Of a DNA stretch of 13,354 nucleotides, positions 1 to 5,881 are shown one piece after another. Origin of the DNA: Candidatus Methanofilum arcanum (GTDB lineage Archaea > Halobacteriota > Methanomicrobia > Methanomicrobiales > Methanospirillaceae); contig JAITWW010000011.1 of the NCBI GenBank assembly GCA_031285085.1, forward strand, positions 1 through 13,354, given 5' to 3'. The translations under genes and the position numbers were made by a program. Every line of letters begins with the position of its first letter. The stretch's first letter is position 1. The notes below the pieces were generated by a model that had not been told where the DNA came from, did not search any database, and saw only the letters and a list, made by a program, of their open reading frames with translations.

Positions 1-51
1 TCAGTGGAGCGGAAAATTAGTGAGGAGTTTGGGGTTGAGCTGCATTCATAG
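1..51 (+). CDS. C-terminal tail of an unidentified protein (5' end outside window)
   Basis: Frame 1 is open from the first base to a TAG at 49-51 and encodes 16 residues, SVERKISEEFGVELHS. The mix of charged and hydrophobic residues is what one expects from a protein end, and the following DNA is non-coding. The fragment is too short to assign a family. It converges on the roadblock gene. Confidence 0.45.
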   Translation, partial: SVERKISEEFGVELHS

Positions 52-78
52 TTATACAAAACCGGATTTCAGGCTGAT

Positions 79-129
79 ATCTGATTTGGTATGTCTCAGA
101 TGCACTTTCAAGCAACTGAATCAGTTGTT
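79..129. terminator. Two inverted repeats between convergent genes, possible bidirectional terminator
   Basis: Two hairpins lie in the 144-bp gap between the tail ORF and the convergent roadblock gene. The first pairs ATCTGA (79-84) with TCAGAT (96-101). The second is a near-perfect palindrome, CAACTGA-A-TCAGTTG (113-127), which a G-T and an A-T pair can extend to 111-129 and which is followed by TTTTG. The role as a shared terminator is inferred only from the position between two 3' ends. The short one-base centre could also mark a dyad protein site. Confidence 0.3.
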
Positions 130-195
130 TTGATATCGTAGCCATGGGTTCCATAATGGTATGTAGGCATGAATCAGCAGTGAACACATGTGTCA

Positions 196-561
196 TTAAA
201 AGTTTTCAGTGATTTCTTCAGCAATTGCATATAAGGCTTCATATGTTTCTTCGTTTTTTGCTGACTTATCTACATATGCTGCAATAAGCAACTTTTCCCC
301 CGCTCTAATGAGTATTATGCTTCCATCAGATGTCTGAATGGTAACATGATCTGGCGCTTCGGCCTTCATAATACCTGCAACGGACTCTGCAGAAGCAAGA
401 ATTGTTGCACACATTGCAGCAAACCACGCTTCATTAAAATCAGAAACTGTTTTTTTCCCCAAAAGGACTCCATCACGCGAGATAAGTGCACATGTTTGAG
501 TTCCTAATACATTCGCTATCTGATCTATAACTCCATCAATTTTTTCTTTTAACACACTCAT
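196..561 (-). CDS. Roadblock/LC7 domain protein
   Basis: This 121-residue protein is a single roadblock/LC7 (MglB-like) domain. It has an N-terminal helix (about 1-18), a strand with the pattern CALISRDGVLLG (about 24-35), a long central helix with AAMCATILASAESVAG (about 48-63), then strands around HVTIQTSDGSIILIRAG and LLIAAYV, and a C-terminal helix. The length is normal for the family. Such proteins usually form homodimers and act as platforms or regulators for small Ras-like GTPases in the cytoplasm. No GTPase gene is seen here, so the partner is unknown. The start is ATG at 561, preceded on the minus strand by AGGA nine bases upstream. The gene stands alone, with a long AT-rich gap on its 5' side. 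Confidence 0.8.
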   Translation of the reverse strand: MSVLKEKIDGVIDQIANVLGTQTCALISRDGVLLGKKTVSDFNEAWFAAMCATILASAESVAGIMKAEAPDHVTIQTSDGSIILIRAGEKLLIAAYVDKSAKNEETYEALYAIAEEITENF

Positions 562-1043
562 GAAACCAAAGTCCTATGTTGTTCTCTATTCCTTTCAATT
601 TGGTTTAGTTATTTATTACTACCGCGACCAGAAAAGTATACAAACAAAGAATAAAGCTTTGAAATATTTTTTCTTCTGGAAAATTCCCTATCCATTTTTA
701 TCTTCATATACAAATTATTCACAGCAGGTATGGTTTTTTTTGTGGTCGCTGTAATGCTATATGACTTCACTTCATTGTACGTTTTTACGACTACGCATCT
801 GATTGTGTAAGTATGTCAGCAGGTTATACCTTTATCTCTATTTATTATAATAAGATTACTTTCATTAGCCTGTGTCCCAAAGTAAATCATCAGATATGTT
901 TCATACTGTATATTCATATATGAAATTCATTAATTATATGATATATAAATTATGATCCCCAATGGTTTTTTTCGTAAGGATGTAAATAATTATCATTTTT
1001 GACTGAGTTCATGGAAATTGGTCAGTGATACATTGTAGATTGT

Positions 1044-1072
1044 AAAAACTGGTTATCTTTTGATCAGTTTTT
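1044..1072. repeat. Perfect 8-bp stem hairpin with T-rich 3' arm
   Basis: AAAAACTG (1044-1051) is exactly complementary to CAGTTTTT (1065-1072) across a 13-base loop. On the plus strand the 3' arm ends in five Ts, so it resembles an intrinsic terminator or the end of a short transcript. No gene ends just upstream, so its role is unclear. Confidence 0.3.
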
Positions 1073-1228
1073 GATGGTACTCTCTTCATCTTAAAAAATC
1101 AAGAAATTTAAAAATAAGTATTGAAGTAAAATAAAATTCTCTACATAAAAATTAACAACTTCACCTTTCTTCTTTATTCATTCTCCTACTGGATTTTTTT
1201 AAAAATAATAAAAATCAGGGGATTGAGT

Positions 1229-1453
1229 ATGCCTTTCTAACGGCGTGAAAAATGTTTAAAATGCGAATACTTATTAGGAGAAGTAACGAAGTAAAGATGT
1301 AAACGTTGCATATTCACCAGATTATGCACAGTCTATTGAGGAATATTCCTTGTGGATAGTCAGAACTCTTTAGATTTACCTGCATTAGGCTCATGTCAGA
1401 CTTGGAGACATGAAAGGATTGATGCTCTGAATAGCGCGGAGAAAGGTATTTAG
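1229..1453 (+). pseudogene. Possible decayed zinc-ribbon reading frame (tentative)
   Basis: One frame from an ATG at 1229 to a TAG at 1451-1453 reads as a small protein broken by three in-frame stops: TAA at 1238, TAA at 1292 and TGA at 1337. Between them it carries CLKCEY (from 1253) and RCKRCIFT (from 1295). This CxxC...CxxC spacing with a trailing FT is reminiscent of zinc ribbons at the N-termini of many transposases and of small zinc-ribbon proteins. After the TGA, 37 codons stay open. The mixed stop types argue against recoding. The resemblance is by eye only and could be chance in AT-rich DNA. Confidence 0.15.
1391..1413 (+). repeat. Hairpin about 110 bases upstream of frhA
   Basis: TCATGTC (1391-1397) pairs perfectly with GACATGA (1407-1413) around a nine-base loop. 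It lies upstream of the proposed frhA TATA box, so it would act on DNA (a dyad operator) or on an upstream transcript rather than in the main frh leader. The regulatory role is inference. Confidence 0.25.
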
Positions 1454-1477
1454 TATACTTTGATTGATTTTCGTTCT

Positions 1478-1485
1478 ATTTATAT
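1478..1485 (+). promoter_or_regulatory. Probable TATA box of the frhADGB operon
   Basis: ATTTATAT matches the archaeal TATA consensus and lies 37-44 bases before the ATG at 1522. Transcription would start near 1505-1510, giving a short leader if the ATG is used. No other box sits better placed before frhA. Confidence 0.45.
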
Positions 1486-1521
1486 GGCGTCATCTTTCTT
1501 CTGGGTAAGAACATGTAATGC

Positions 1522-2952
1522 ATGAATGTAGCACAGTACTTCGAACAACACAATATATCAGAGGCGATAATATTGGCAAAAGTAGTAGAGATTAGCCCAA
1601 CAACCCGGCATGAGGGTCATTCTAAAATCGTTATGCAAACAGACGATAATGGAATCATCACTCGTGGTGACTGGTTGAGTCTTGTCCCGGTACGTGGTAT
1701 CGAGAAGCTCGCCGTCGGAAAGACAATGGACCAGGCACCAAAGATTTCATCCCGCGTCTGTGGTATCTGTCCAATTGCTCACACCCTTGCAGGAGTTGGA
1801 GCAATGGAAGGTGCAATTGAGTGTGAGATCACACAGGATGCGTATCTTCTTCGTTTAATCATTCAGTGTTCAAACAAATTACACTCGTTTGCATTGCACA
1901 ACATCCTGTCATTACCAGACATGTACATTCCTGGTACTGATACGAAGATCAATCCATTCACTCCAGAAGAACCAGTCAGAACCGTTGCAAAGCGTATTCA
2001 AAGACTGCGTGAAATTGGCCAGACGATTGGTGAGATTGGTGGTGGAGAAGCTGTACATCCAAGCAACCCCCGTGTCGGTGGTATGTACAAAAACGTTACC
2101 GAGCAGGCAAAACAAAAGATGTACGATCTTGCAAAGGAAGCCCTTCCACTTGCAATTGATCAAATGAATTTCATGACCTCAGTTTTTAAAAACTTTGAGA
2201 ACCGTGAAACCGTTACCGTTGGCACTACCGAGGTTGAGATGCCCAAGGACTTAGGCTATCACAACCAAGGGTACATGGCAGTTGATCCTATTTTCTGTGC
2301 ATCCAGTTTAGATTTTGACCCAACCTGGGATCCAAATCGCTGGACCGATGTTTCTCCATATCATTGGTATACGAATCAGGAACTTGAGATCACAGACGCA
2401 GATCCAAACTATCCAATCGGTGGCACAACACCTGCTGGAACTAAAGTCTTCCCTGCAATGGATGCCTGTCAGTCTGTACCACTGTATGATGGAAATGCTG
2501 TCGAAGTCGGCCCACGTGCACGACTTGCCAAGTACAAAAACTATGACCGCAAAGGTGCAATGGGTCTGCAGATCGCACGACAGATGGAATATCCAGACTG
2601 TCTGTACGCCATGATCAATGCAATCGATGCTCTTGACTGTAAAGGAGCGGTCATGCCACCAGCAGGCCAGATCCCACAAGGTAATGGAGAAGTTCTCGGA
2701 TGGAATGCAAATGAAGCACCCCGTGGAACCGATGTTCACCTTGCCCGCGTCAAAGATGGTCGTGTTACTGAGTACACACTTCTTGTGCCAACCACATGGA
2801 ACTTCCCAACTTGCAGCATTGCAATGGAAGGGGCTCCATGGCAGCTTGCAGAGGTCATCATGCGAGCGTATGATCCATGTGTTTCATGCGCAACCCATAT
2901 GATCATCGTTGATGAGAAAAAATCACTCGTAGCTAGCAAACTCATCCAGTAA
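1522..2952 (+). CDS. frhA: Coenzyme F420-reducing [NiFe] hydrogenase, alpha (large) subunit
   Basis: This is the catalytic subunit that splits H2 at a Ni-Fe(CN)2CO site; electrons then pass to FrhG and FrhB to reduce F420. Counted from the ATG (476 residues), the nickel-binding motifs are both present: RVCGIC with C80 and C83, and DPCVSC with C453 and C456, the latter followed by ATH. By family rule FrhD would cut after H459 and remove the last 17 residues. All four ligands are Cys, so there is no selenocysteine. Other family blocks include VEISPTTRHEGH (about 22-33) and VEVGPRAR. The N-terminus is about 17 residues longer than I expect: a TTG at 1573 with GAGG eight bases before it would give a protein beginning M-AKVVEISPTTR. 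First gene of a four-gene operon, 18 bases before frhD. Confidence 0.95.
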   Translation: MNVAQYFEQHNISEAIILAKVVEISPTTRHEGHSKIVMQTDDNGIITRGDWLSLVPVRGIEKLAVGKTMDQAPKISSRVCGICPIAHTLAGVGAMEGAIECEITQDAYLLRLIIQCSNKLHSFALHNILSLPDMYIPGTDTKINPFTPEEPVRTVAKRIQRLREIGQTIGEIGGGEAVHPSNPRVGGMYKNVTEQAKQKMYDLAKEALPLAIDQMNFMTSVFKNFENRETVTVGTTEVEMPKDLGYHNQGYMAVDPIFCASSLDFDPTWDPNRWTDVSPYHWYTNQELEITDADPNYPIGGTTPAGTKVFPAMDACQSVPLYDGNAVEVGPRARLAKYKNYDRKGAMGLQIARQMEYPDCLYAMINAIDALDCKGAVMPPAGQIPQGNGEVLGWNANEAPRGTDVHLARVKDGRVTEYTLLVPTTWNFPTCSIAMEGAPWQLAEVIMRAYDPCVSCATHMIIVDEKKSLVASKLIQ

Positions 2953-2970
2953 GTATACGCTTCATAGATC

Positions 2971-3474
2971 ATGTTGTTCGAAGAGATTGTGGTATGTGGG
3001 TGTGGAAATCCCTTGTACGCTGATGATGGTTTTGGACCTGCCGTTGTGGAAGAGATAAAAGAGAAATTCTCAGATTCCATTCCTGCAGGTGTCAAGATCA
3101 TTGATGCTGGACTCGGGGCCCCACATTTCCTTTTTAACCTCATTGGAGATTCTGATGAAGTTTCCGTCAAAAGAATAATTATTATAGATATTGCTGACTT
3201 TGGCGGAACACCTGGTCAACTTGCTCTGTTAGATGTGAATGATCTTCCTCCTGGAGCGTACCGAGATGTGCATTCTTGGGATCTAACCGAGCCACTTCAC
3301 CGATTAAAATCAACAATTGATATCACGATCATCGGATGTCAACCAAAGCGTGTAACAAAGCCAGATTTTGAGATCGGGCTTACTGATGAAGTAGAAGCTG
3401 CGATACCAAAGGCAATTTCAACATTATTTGAATTGCTTGGGGTTAATCATGGGACTTGGAGAGCGTCTATCTAA
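2971..3474 (+). CDS. frhD: Hydrogenase maturation endopeptidase for FrhA
   Basis: A 167-residue member of the HyaD/HycI peptidase family, which removes the C-terminal extension of the NiFe large subunit once nickel is inserted. The N-terminal GCGNPLYADDGFG block (about 10-22) holds the first acidic ligand (D18 or D19). IIDIADFGG (about 71-79) supplies a second (D73 or D76), and DVHSWDL supplies H101; together they match the nickel-sensing triad of the family. The length is normal. ATG at 2971 follows frhA by 18 bases, without a strong ribosome site. Its 3' end overlaps frhG by 26 bases, which suggests translational coupling. Its substrate is FrhA by context. Confidence 0.9.
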   Translation: MLFEEIVVCGCGNPLYADDGFGPAVVEEIKEKFSDSIPAGVKIIDAGLGAPHFLFNLIGDSDEVSVKRIIIIDIADFGGTPGQLALLDVNDLPPGAYRDVHSWDLTEPLHRLKSTIDITIIGCQPKRVTKPDFEIGLTDEVEAAIPKAISTLFELLGVNHGTWRASI

Positions 3475-4330
3475 GGTGTTTGGTTCATCACAGGAATCAA
3501 AAACTCCTGTAAATCCAACAAAAGTTGAGAATAGCGAGAACAAAACAAAAACGGAGGAGAAACTTGTGGCAGACAAGATAACTATCGGACATGTACACAT
3601 GAGTGGCTGTTCTGGATGCGTGGTATCCATCGCTGATACCTTTGAGGGATTATTCACGCTTCTTGACAACTACGCAGACCTTGTCTACTGTCTGACCCTT
3701 GCAGATGTGAGAGACATTCCTAAAATGGATGTCGCACTTGTTGAGGGTTCAGTCTGTATTAACGATCATCACTCAATTGAGGATATCAGAAAAACACGTG
3801 AAAATGCAACGATTGTAGTTGCACTTGGTGGCTGCGCATCATATGGAAACATTACGCGCTTCTGCCGTGGTGGCCAGTGGAATCAGCCAGGACATGAGGC
3901 CTTTGTGCCAATTGGAGATTTAATCAATGTTGATGTCTATCTCCCTGGATGTGCTCCAACTCCAGAGGCAATTCGAAATGTCTGTGTGATGGCATACCTG
4001 CTGCTTAAGGGCAATGACGACCAAAAGGCCCTTGCAACAAAGTACCTTGAGCCGCTGATGAAGCTTCCAACTCTTGGAACTGAAGCCTGTGGCTGTGATC
4101 TGATGACAAAAATCATCAACCATGGTCTGTGTATGGGATGCGGAACGTGCTGTGCATCCTGTCCAGTTCGTGCTATCACCATGCAGTCTGGCAAGCCAAA
4201 TATTGAGCGTGATATGTGCATTAAGTGTGGAGCATGCTACACTGCCTGCCCACGCAGTTTCATCAGCCTTGAGCTGACCGCTCAATTTGAGACTATTCTT
4301 GGTGCCATTGATGGTGCTATGAACCCATAA
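3449..4330 (+). CDS. frhG: Coenzyme F420-reducing hydrogenase, gamma (small) subunit
   Basis: FrhG carries electrons from the NiFe site to FrhB through three [4Fe-4S] clusters. From ATG 3449 (293 residues) there is a variable Lys/Glu/Ser-rich N-terminus (about 10-45), then the small-subunit domain with proximal-cluster residues in SGCSGC (C54, C57), LGGC (C129) and PGC (C168). A two-cluster ferredoxin domain follows: C228-xx-C231-xx-C234-xxx-C238-P and C257-xx-C260-xx-C263-xxx-C267-P. I chose ATG 3449 over an upstream TTG at 3428 because MGLGERLSKVFG resembles the start of known FrhG proteins and GGGG lies a few bases before it. The gene overlaps frhD by 26 bases. C57 falls where the characterised methanobacterial enzyme is reported to have Asp. 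Confidence 0.93.
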   Translation: MGLGERLSKVFGSSQESKTPVNPTKVENSENKTKTEEKLVADKITIGHVHMSGCSGCVVSIADTFEGLFTLLDNYADLVYCLTLADVRDIPKMDVALVEGSVCINDHHSIEDIRKTRENATIVVALGGCASYGNITRFCRGGQWNQPGHEAFVPIGDLINVDVYLPGCAPTPEAIRNVCVMAYLLLKGNDDQKALATKYLEPLMKLPTLGTEACGCDLMTKIINHGLCMGCGTCCASCPVRAITMQSGKPNIERDMCIKCGACYTACPRSFISLELTAQFETILGAIDGAMNP

Positions 4331-4335
4331 GGAGG
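4329..4335 (+). promoter_or_regulatory. Strong ribosome binding site of frhB
   Basis: AAGGAGG is a full Shine-Dalgarno sequence, eight bases before the frhB ATG and overlapping the frhG stop codon. It is one of the best ribosome sites in the window and supports coupled, high-level translation of frhB. Confidence 0.8.
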
Positions 4336-4343
4336 CGGTAATA

Positions 4344-5207
4344 ATGGTTCTTGGTAACTATAAAGCAGTCTGTGCTGCACGTGCAGCAGATGCAAATATC
4401 CGAAATGGCGCTCAGGATGGCGGCATTGTCACCGCAATGTTTGCGTATGCATTAGAAGCAGGCATTATTGATGGTGCAATCGTTGCAGGTCCAGGAGAAA
4501 AACCCTGGCAACCTGAGCCAACAATCGCAACTACTGTTGACGAGCTGCTTGCAGCCCGTGGTACGAAGTACAATATCTGTCCAAACATGGCTATGATCAA
4601 AGAGGCAACCCGCAGCTATGGTCTTGACAAGATTGGTATCGTAGGTACTCCATGCCAGATGCAGGCACTTCGTAAAGCACAATTATACCCAATCGGTGTT
4701 CGTAGCGTTCCAGATAAGATTGCACTTGCAATTGGTATTTTCTGTATGGAAAACTTCCCCTATGATGGTATGAAAGCCATTGTTGAGGATCACTGTAACG
4801 TCCCCATGCAATCCCTTGCAAAGGTTGATATTGGGAAAGGTAAGTTCTGGGCATACACAAACCGTGGTGCAGTCACTCAGATCCCTCTGAAAGAGACCCA
4901 CAAGTATGAACAACCAGGCTGCCATGTCTGTCTAGATTATGTTGCAAACCTTGCTGATGTCTCAACAGGTTCAGTCGGCAGTCCAGATGGATGGAGTACT
5001 GTGTTTGTTCGAACTGCAAAGGGAGAGACTATCTGGGGACAGGCAGCAAAAGCAGGTGTCTTTGAGGTTCAAGATATTGGATCCGTCCAGCCAGGCCTCG
5101 CACTTGTTGAAAAGCTTGCAAACCAGAAGATCAGTGGCAACCAGAAGTACATTGAACAGCGTGCAGGATATGGTATTGGAAAGACCCTGAACAATCCATA
5201 TATCTAA
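4344..5207 (+). CDS. frhB: Coenzyme F420-reducing hydrogenase, beta subunit (F420- and FAD-binding)
   Basis: FrhB is the subunit where F420 is reduced. It binds FAD and one [4Fe-4S] cluster and takes electrons from the FrhG ferredoxin domain. The 287-residue length is normal. Visible family blocks are NGAQDGGIVTAMF near the N-terminus (about 21-33), IVGTPCQMQAL (C104), GIFCMENF (C134), and PGCHVCLDYVANLADVS (C193, C196), which are the conserved Cys region of the FrhB/FpoF/FdhB family. The start is fixed by the AAGGAGG site. It is the last gene of the operon and is followed directly by a T-rich terminator. FdhB or FpoF are the alternatives by sequence, but the operon settles it as FrhB. Confidence 0.95.
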   Translation: MVLGNYKAVCAARAADANIRNGAQDGGIVTAMFAYALEAGIIDGAIVAGPGEKPWQPEPTIATTVDELLAARGTKYNICPNMAMIKEATRSYGLDKIGIVGTPCQMQALRKAQLYPIGVRSVPDKIALAIGIFCMENFPYDGMKAIVEDHCNVPMQSLAKVDIGKGKFWAYTNRGAVTQIPLKETHKYEQPGCHVCLDYVANLADVSTGSVGSPDGWSTVFVRTAKGETIWGQAAKAGVFEVQDIGSVQPGLALVEKLANQKISGNQKYIEQRAGYGIGKTLNNPYI

Positions 5208-5232
5208 ACTTTTTATTTTTTCTCATTTCTCT
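5208..5232 (+). terminator. T-rich transcription terminator after frhB
   Basis: The stop codon is followed at once by a pyrimidine-rich stretch with runs of five and six Ts (ACTTTTTATTTTTTCTC), typical of archaeal oligo-T termination without a hairpin. It closes the frh operon. Confidence 0.55.
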
Positions 5233-5454
5233 TCTGCATATTTTCTTTTCGCGGTGAGTGATGTTCTCCGATTTTTCCTGAACTTGGATCAATTGCGCTT
5301 TTGAATGGGTCATGGAGAATGTTTATAAATATTTTTTTTAAGAAAAATCTTATGTTTTCATTTTTCCTGTTAATTTGGCCAATTCTGGCCTGTAACCTTA
5401 TGCTTTCTATCCGGCTATTTTTCCCTTTTTTTCTCTTCTTTATTTAGAGGTGAT
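5233..5454. other. AT-rich gap with a small hairpin
   Basis: This stretch holds a TATA-like TTTATAAAT (5322-5330) and a hairpin GGCCA-ATTC-TGGCC (5377-5390). A 31-codon frame from ATG 5352 to TAG 5447 reads as a very hydrophobic Phe/Leu-rich string, which T-rich DNA yields by chance. I do not call it a gene. Confidence 0.35.
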
Positions 5455-5468
5455 ATTTTGCGCAAAAT
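5455..5468. promoter_or_regulatory. 14-bp perfect palindrome upstream of the strong promoter at 5489
   Basis: ATTTTGCGCAAAAT reads the same on both strands. It ends 20 bases before the TATA box at 5489-5496, a usual place for an archaeal activator or repressor dimer. No regulator can be named from the sequence. Confidence 0.35.
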
Positions 5469-5488
5469 CACGATCTACTTCCGAACCG

Positions 5489-5496
5489 TTATATAA
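5489..5496 (+). promoter_or_regulatory. Strong archaeal TATA box
   Basis: TTATATAA is a near-consensus TATA box, preceded by CCGAACCG, a plausible TFB-recognition element. Transcription should start near 5515-5520. No large gene follows for almost 400 bases, so the promoter points to a small transcript. Confidence 0.55.
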
Positions 5497-5515
5497 GTCC
5501 ATTTTAAAATAGAGA

Positions 5516-5630
5516 AGATGTCAGGGAAATTTGTGTTATGTATATCAGGTAAGAGGACTCGGGGGGGTTACTCCACAGTGAGCAGGTGTTATTATGTTAT
5601 TATTTTCCTGCTATTCACAGTTCCCTGATT
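5516..5630 (+). ncRNA. Candidate small structured RNA (or short mRNA)
   Basis: Downstream of the TATA box at 5489 the G+C content rises sharply within AT-rich DNA, including a run of seven Gs (5561-5567). TCAGGGAA (5521-5528) pairs perfectly with TTCCCTGA (5621-5628) and would close the molecule. Inside, AGCAGG (5581-5586) pairs with CCTGCT (5607-5612), and GTG (5578-5580) with CAC (5616-5618) past a three-base bulge. T-rich DNA after 5645 could terminate it. It is not a tRNA or 5S rRNA, and I cannot place it in any RNA family. The same bases also contain a 36-codon ORF. Confidence 0.35.
5518..5628 (+). CDS. Possible 36-residue small membrane protein (alternative reading of the RNA locus)
   Basis: An ATG at 5518 lies 22 bases after the strong TATA box, so it would be at or very near the 5' end of a leaderless mRNA. 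The frame ends at TGA 5626-5628. The product begins MSGKFVLCISGKRTRGG and ends with a hydrophobic stretch, YYVIIFLLFTVP, so it could be a short membrane peptide. The perfect pairing of the two ends of this ORF favours an RNA instead. I recognise no family. Confidence 0.2.
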   Translation: MSGKFVLCISGKRTRGGYSTVSRCYYVIIFLLFTVP

Positions 5631-5850
5631 GAATATCTAATCTCTAATTTTTGAAATTTTTTGTTTTCCTTCTTTTCTTTTATTTACATTTAGAAATATT
5701 CAATGATCTGGCTTATTCTCAAAAAACTGATGCTATATCGTACCAATGCTATATGCAGTAATCAAAAAAGAATGAAAGTGCAGGTGCTCTTTGATACTTT
5801 TTTTATGTGGATGATGATGTCATTATGCAACACCGCAAAAATTGAGAAAG

Positions 5851-5858
5851 AATATTAT
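5851..5858 (+). promoter_or_regulatory. Probable TATA box of the CARDB-CAP gene
   Basis: AATATTAT lies 24-31 bases before the ATG at 5882, the spacing expected for a leaderless archaeal transcript. No ribosome site precedes the ATG, in agreement. Confidence 0.35.
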
Positions 5859-5881
5859 CTTTTATCTAAAACATAGTAGCC

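Larger units (their letters stand above)
562..1476. other. Long AT-rich intergenic region upstream of the frh operon
   Basis: About 900 bases lie between the roadblock start and the frhA promoter. The DNA is very AT-rich with many short A/T runs and several TATA-like strings, for example ATATATAAAT near 940. I see no convincing intact gene. A 64-codon frame at 560-754 starts inside the roadblock promoter and looks fortuitous. Features inside it are two hairpins (1044-1072 and 1391-1413) and a stop-interrupted frame with CxxC pairs (1229-1453). The composition rises slightly in G+C after about 1230, which may mark a decayed gene or a long leader. Confidence 0.5.

Noticed and set aside
560..754. 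64-codon plus-strand frame beginning at ATG 560
   Set aside because: It begins inside the roadblock start codon region, lies across that gene's promoter, has no ribosome site, and its Phe/Tyr-rich product is what T-rich DNA gives by chance.
723..831. Repeated CAGCAGGT-type words at about 723 and 818 as a possible repeat array
   Set aside because: Only two short imperfect copies with unrelated flanks; no CRISPR-like spacing or further copies exist anywhere in the window.
1337..1339. TGA as a possible selenocysteine codon in the zinc-ribbon-like frame
   Set aside because: Two TAA stops occur earlier in the same frame, so recoding cannot rescue it, and no selenocysteine insertion element is evident nearby.
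2308..2739. Long antisense frames inside frhA and other genes
   Set aside because: They are opposite-strand shadows of strongly recognisable proteins, with no ribosome sites or domain features of their own.
3428..3448. Upstream TTG start for frhG
   Set aside because: It would only add seven residues inside frhD. ATG 3449 has a G-rich site in front and gives the family-like start MGLGERLSKVFG.
5352..5447. 31-codon hydrophobic ORF after TATA-like 5322-5330
   Set aside because: Nearly all Phe, Leu and Ile from runs of T, no ribosome site, and the DNA looks like terminator and spacer.
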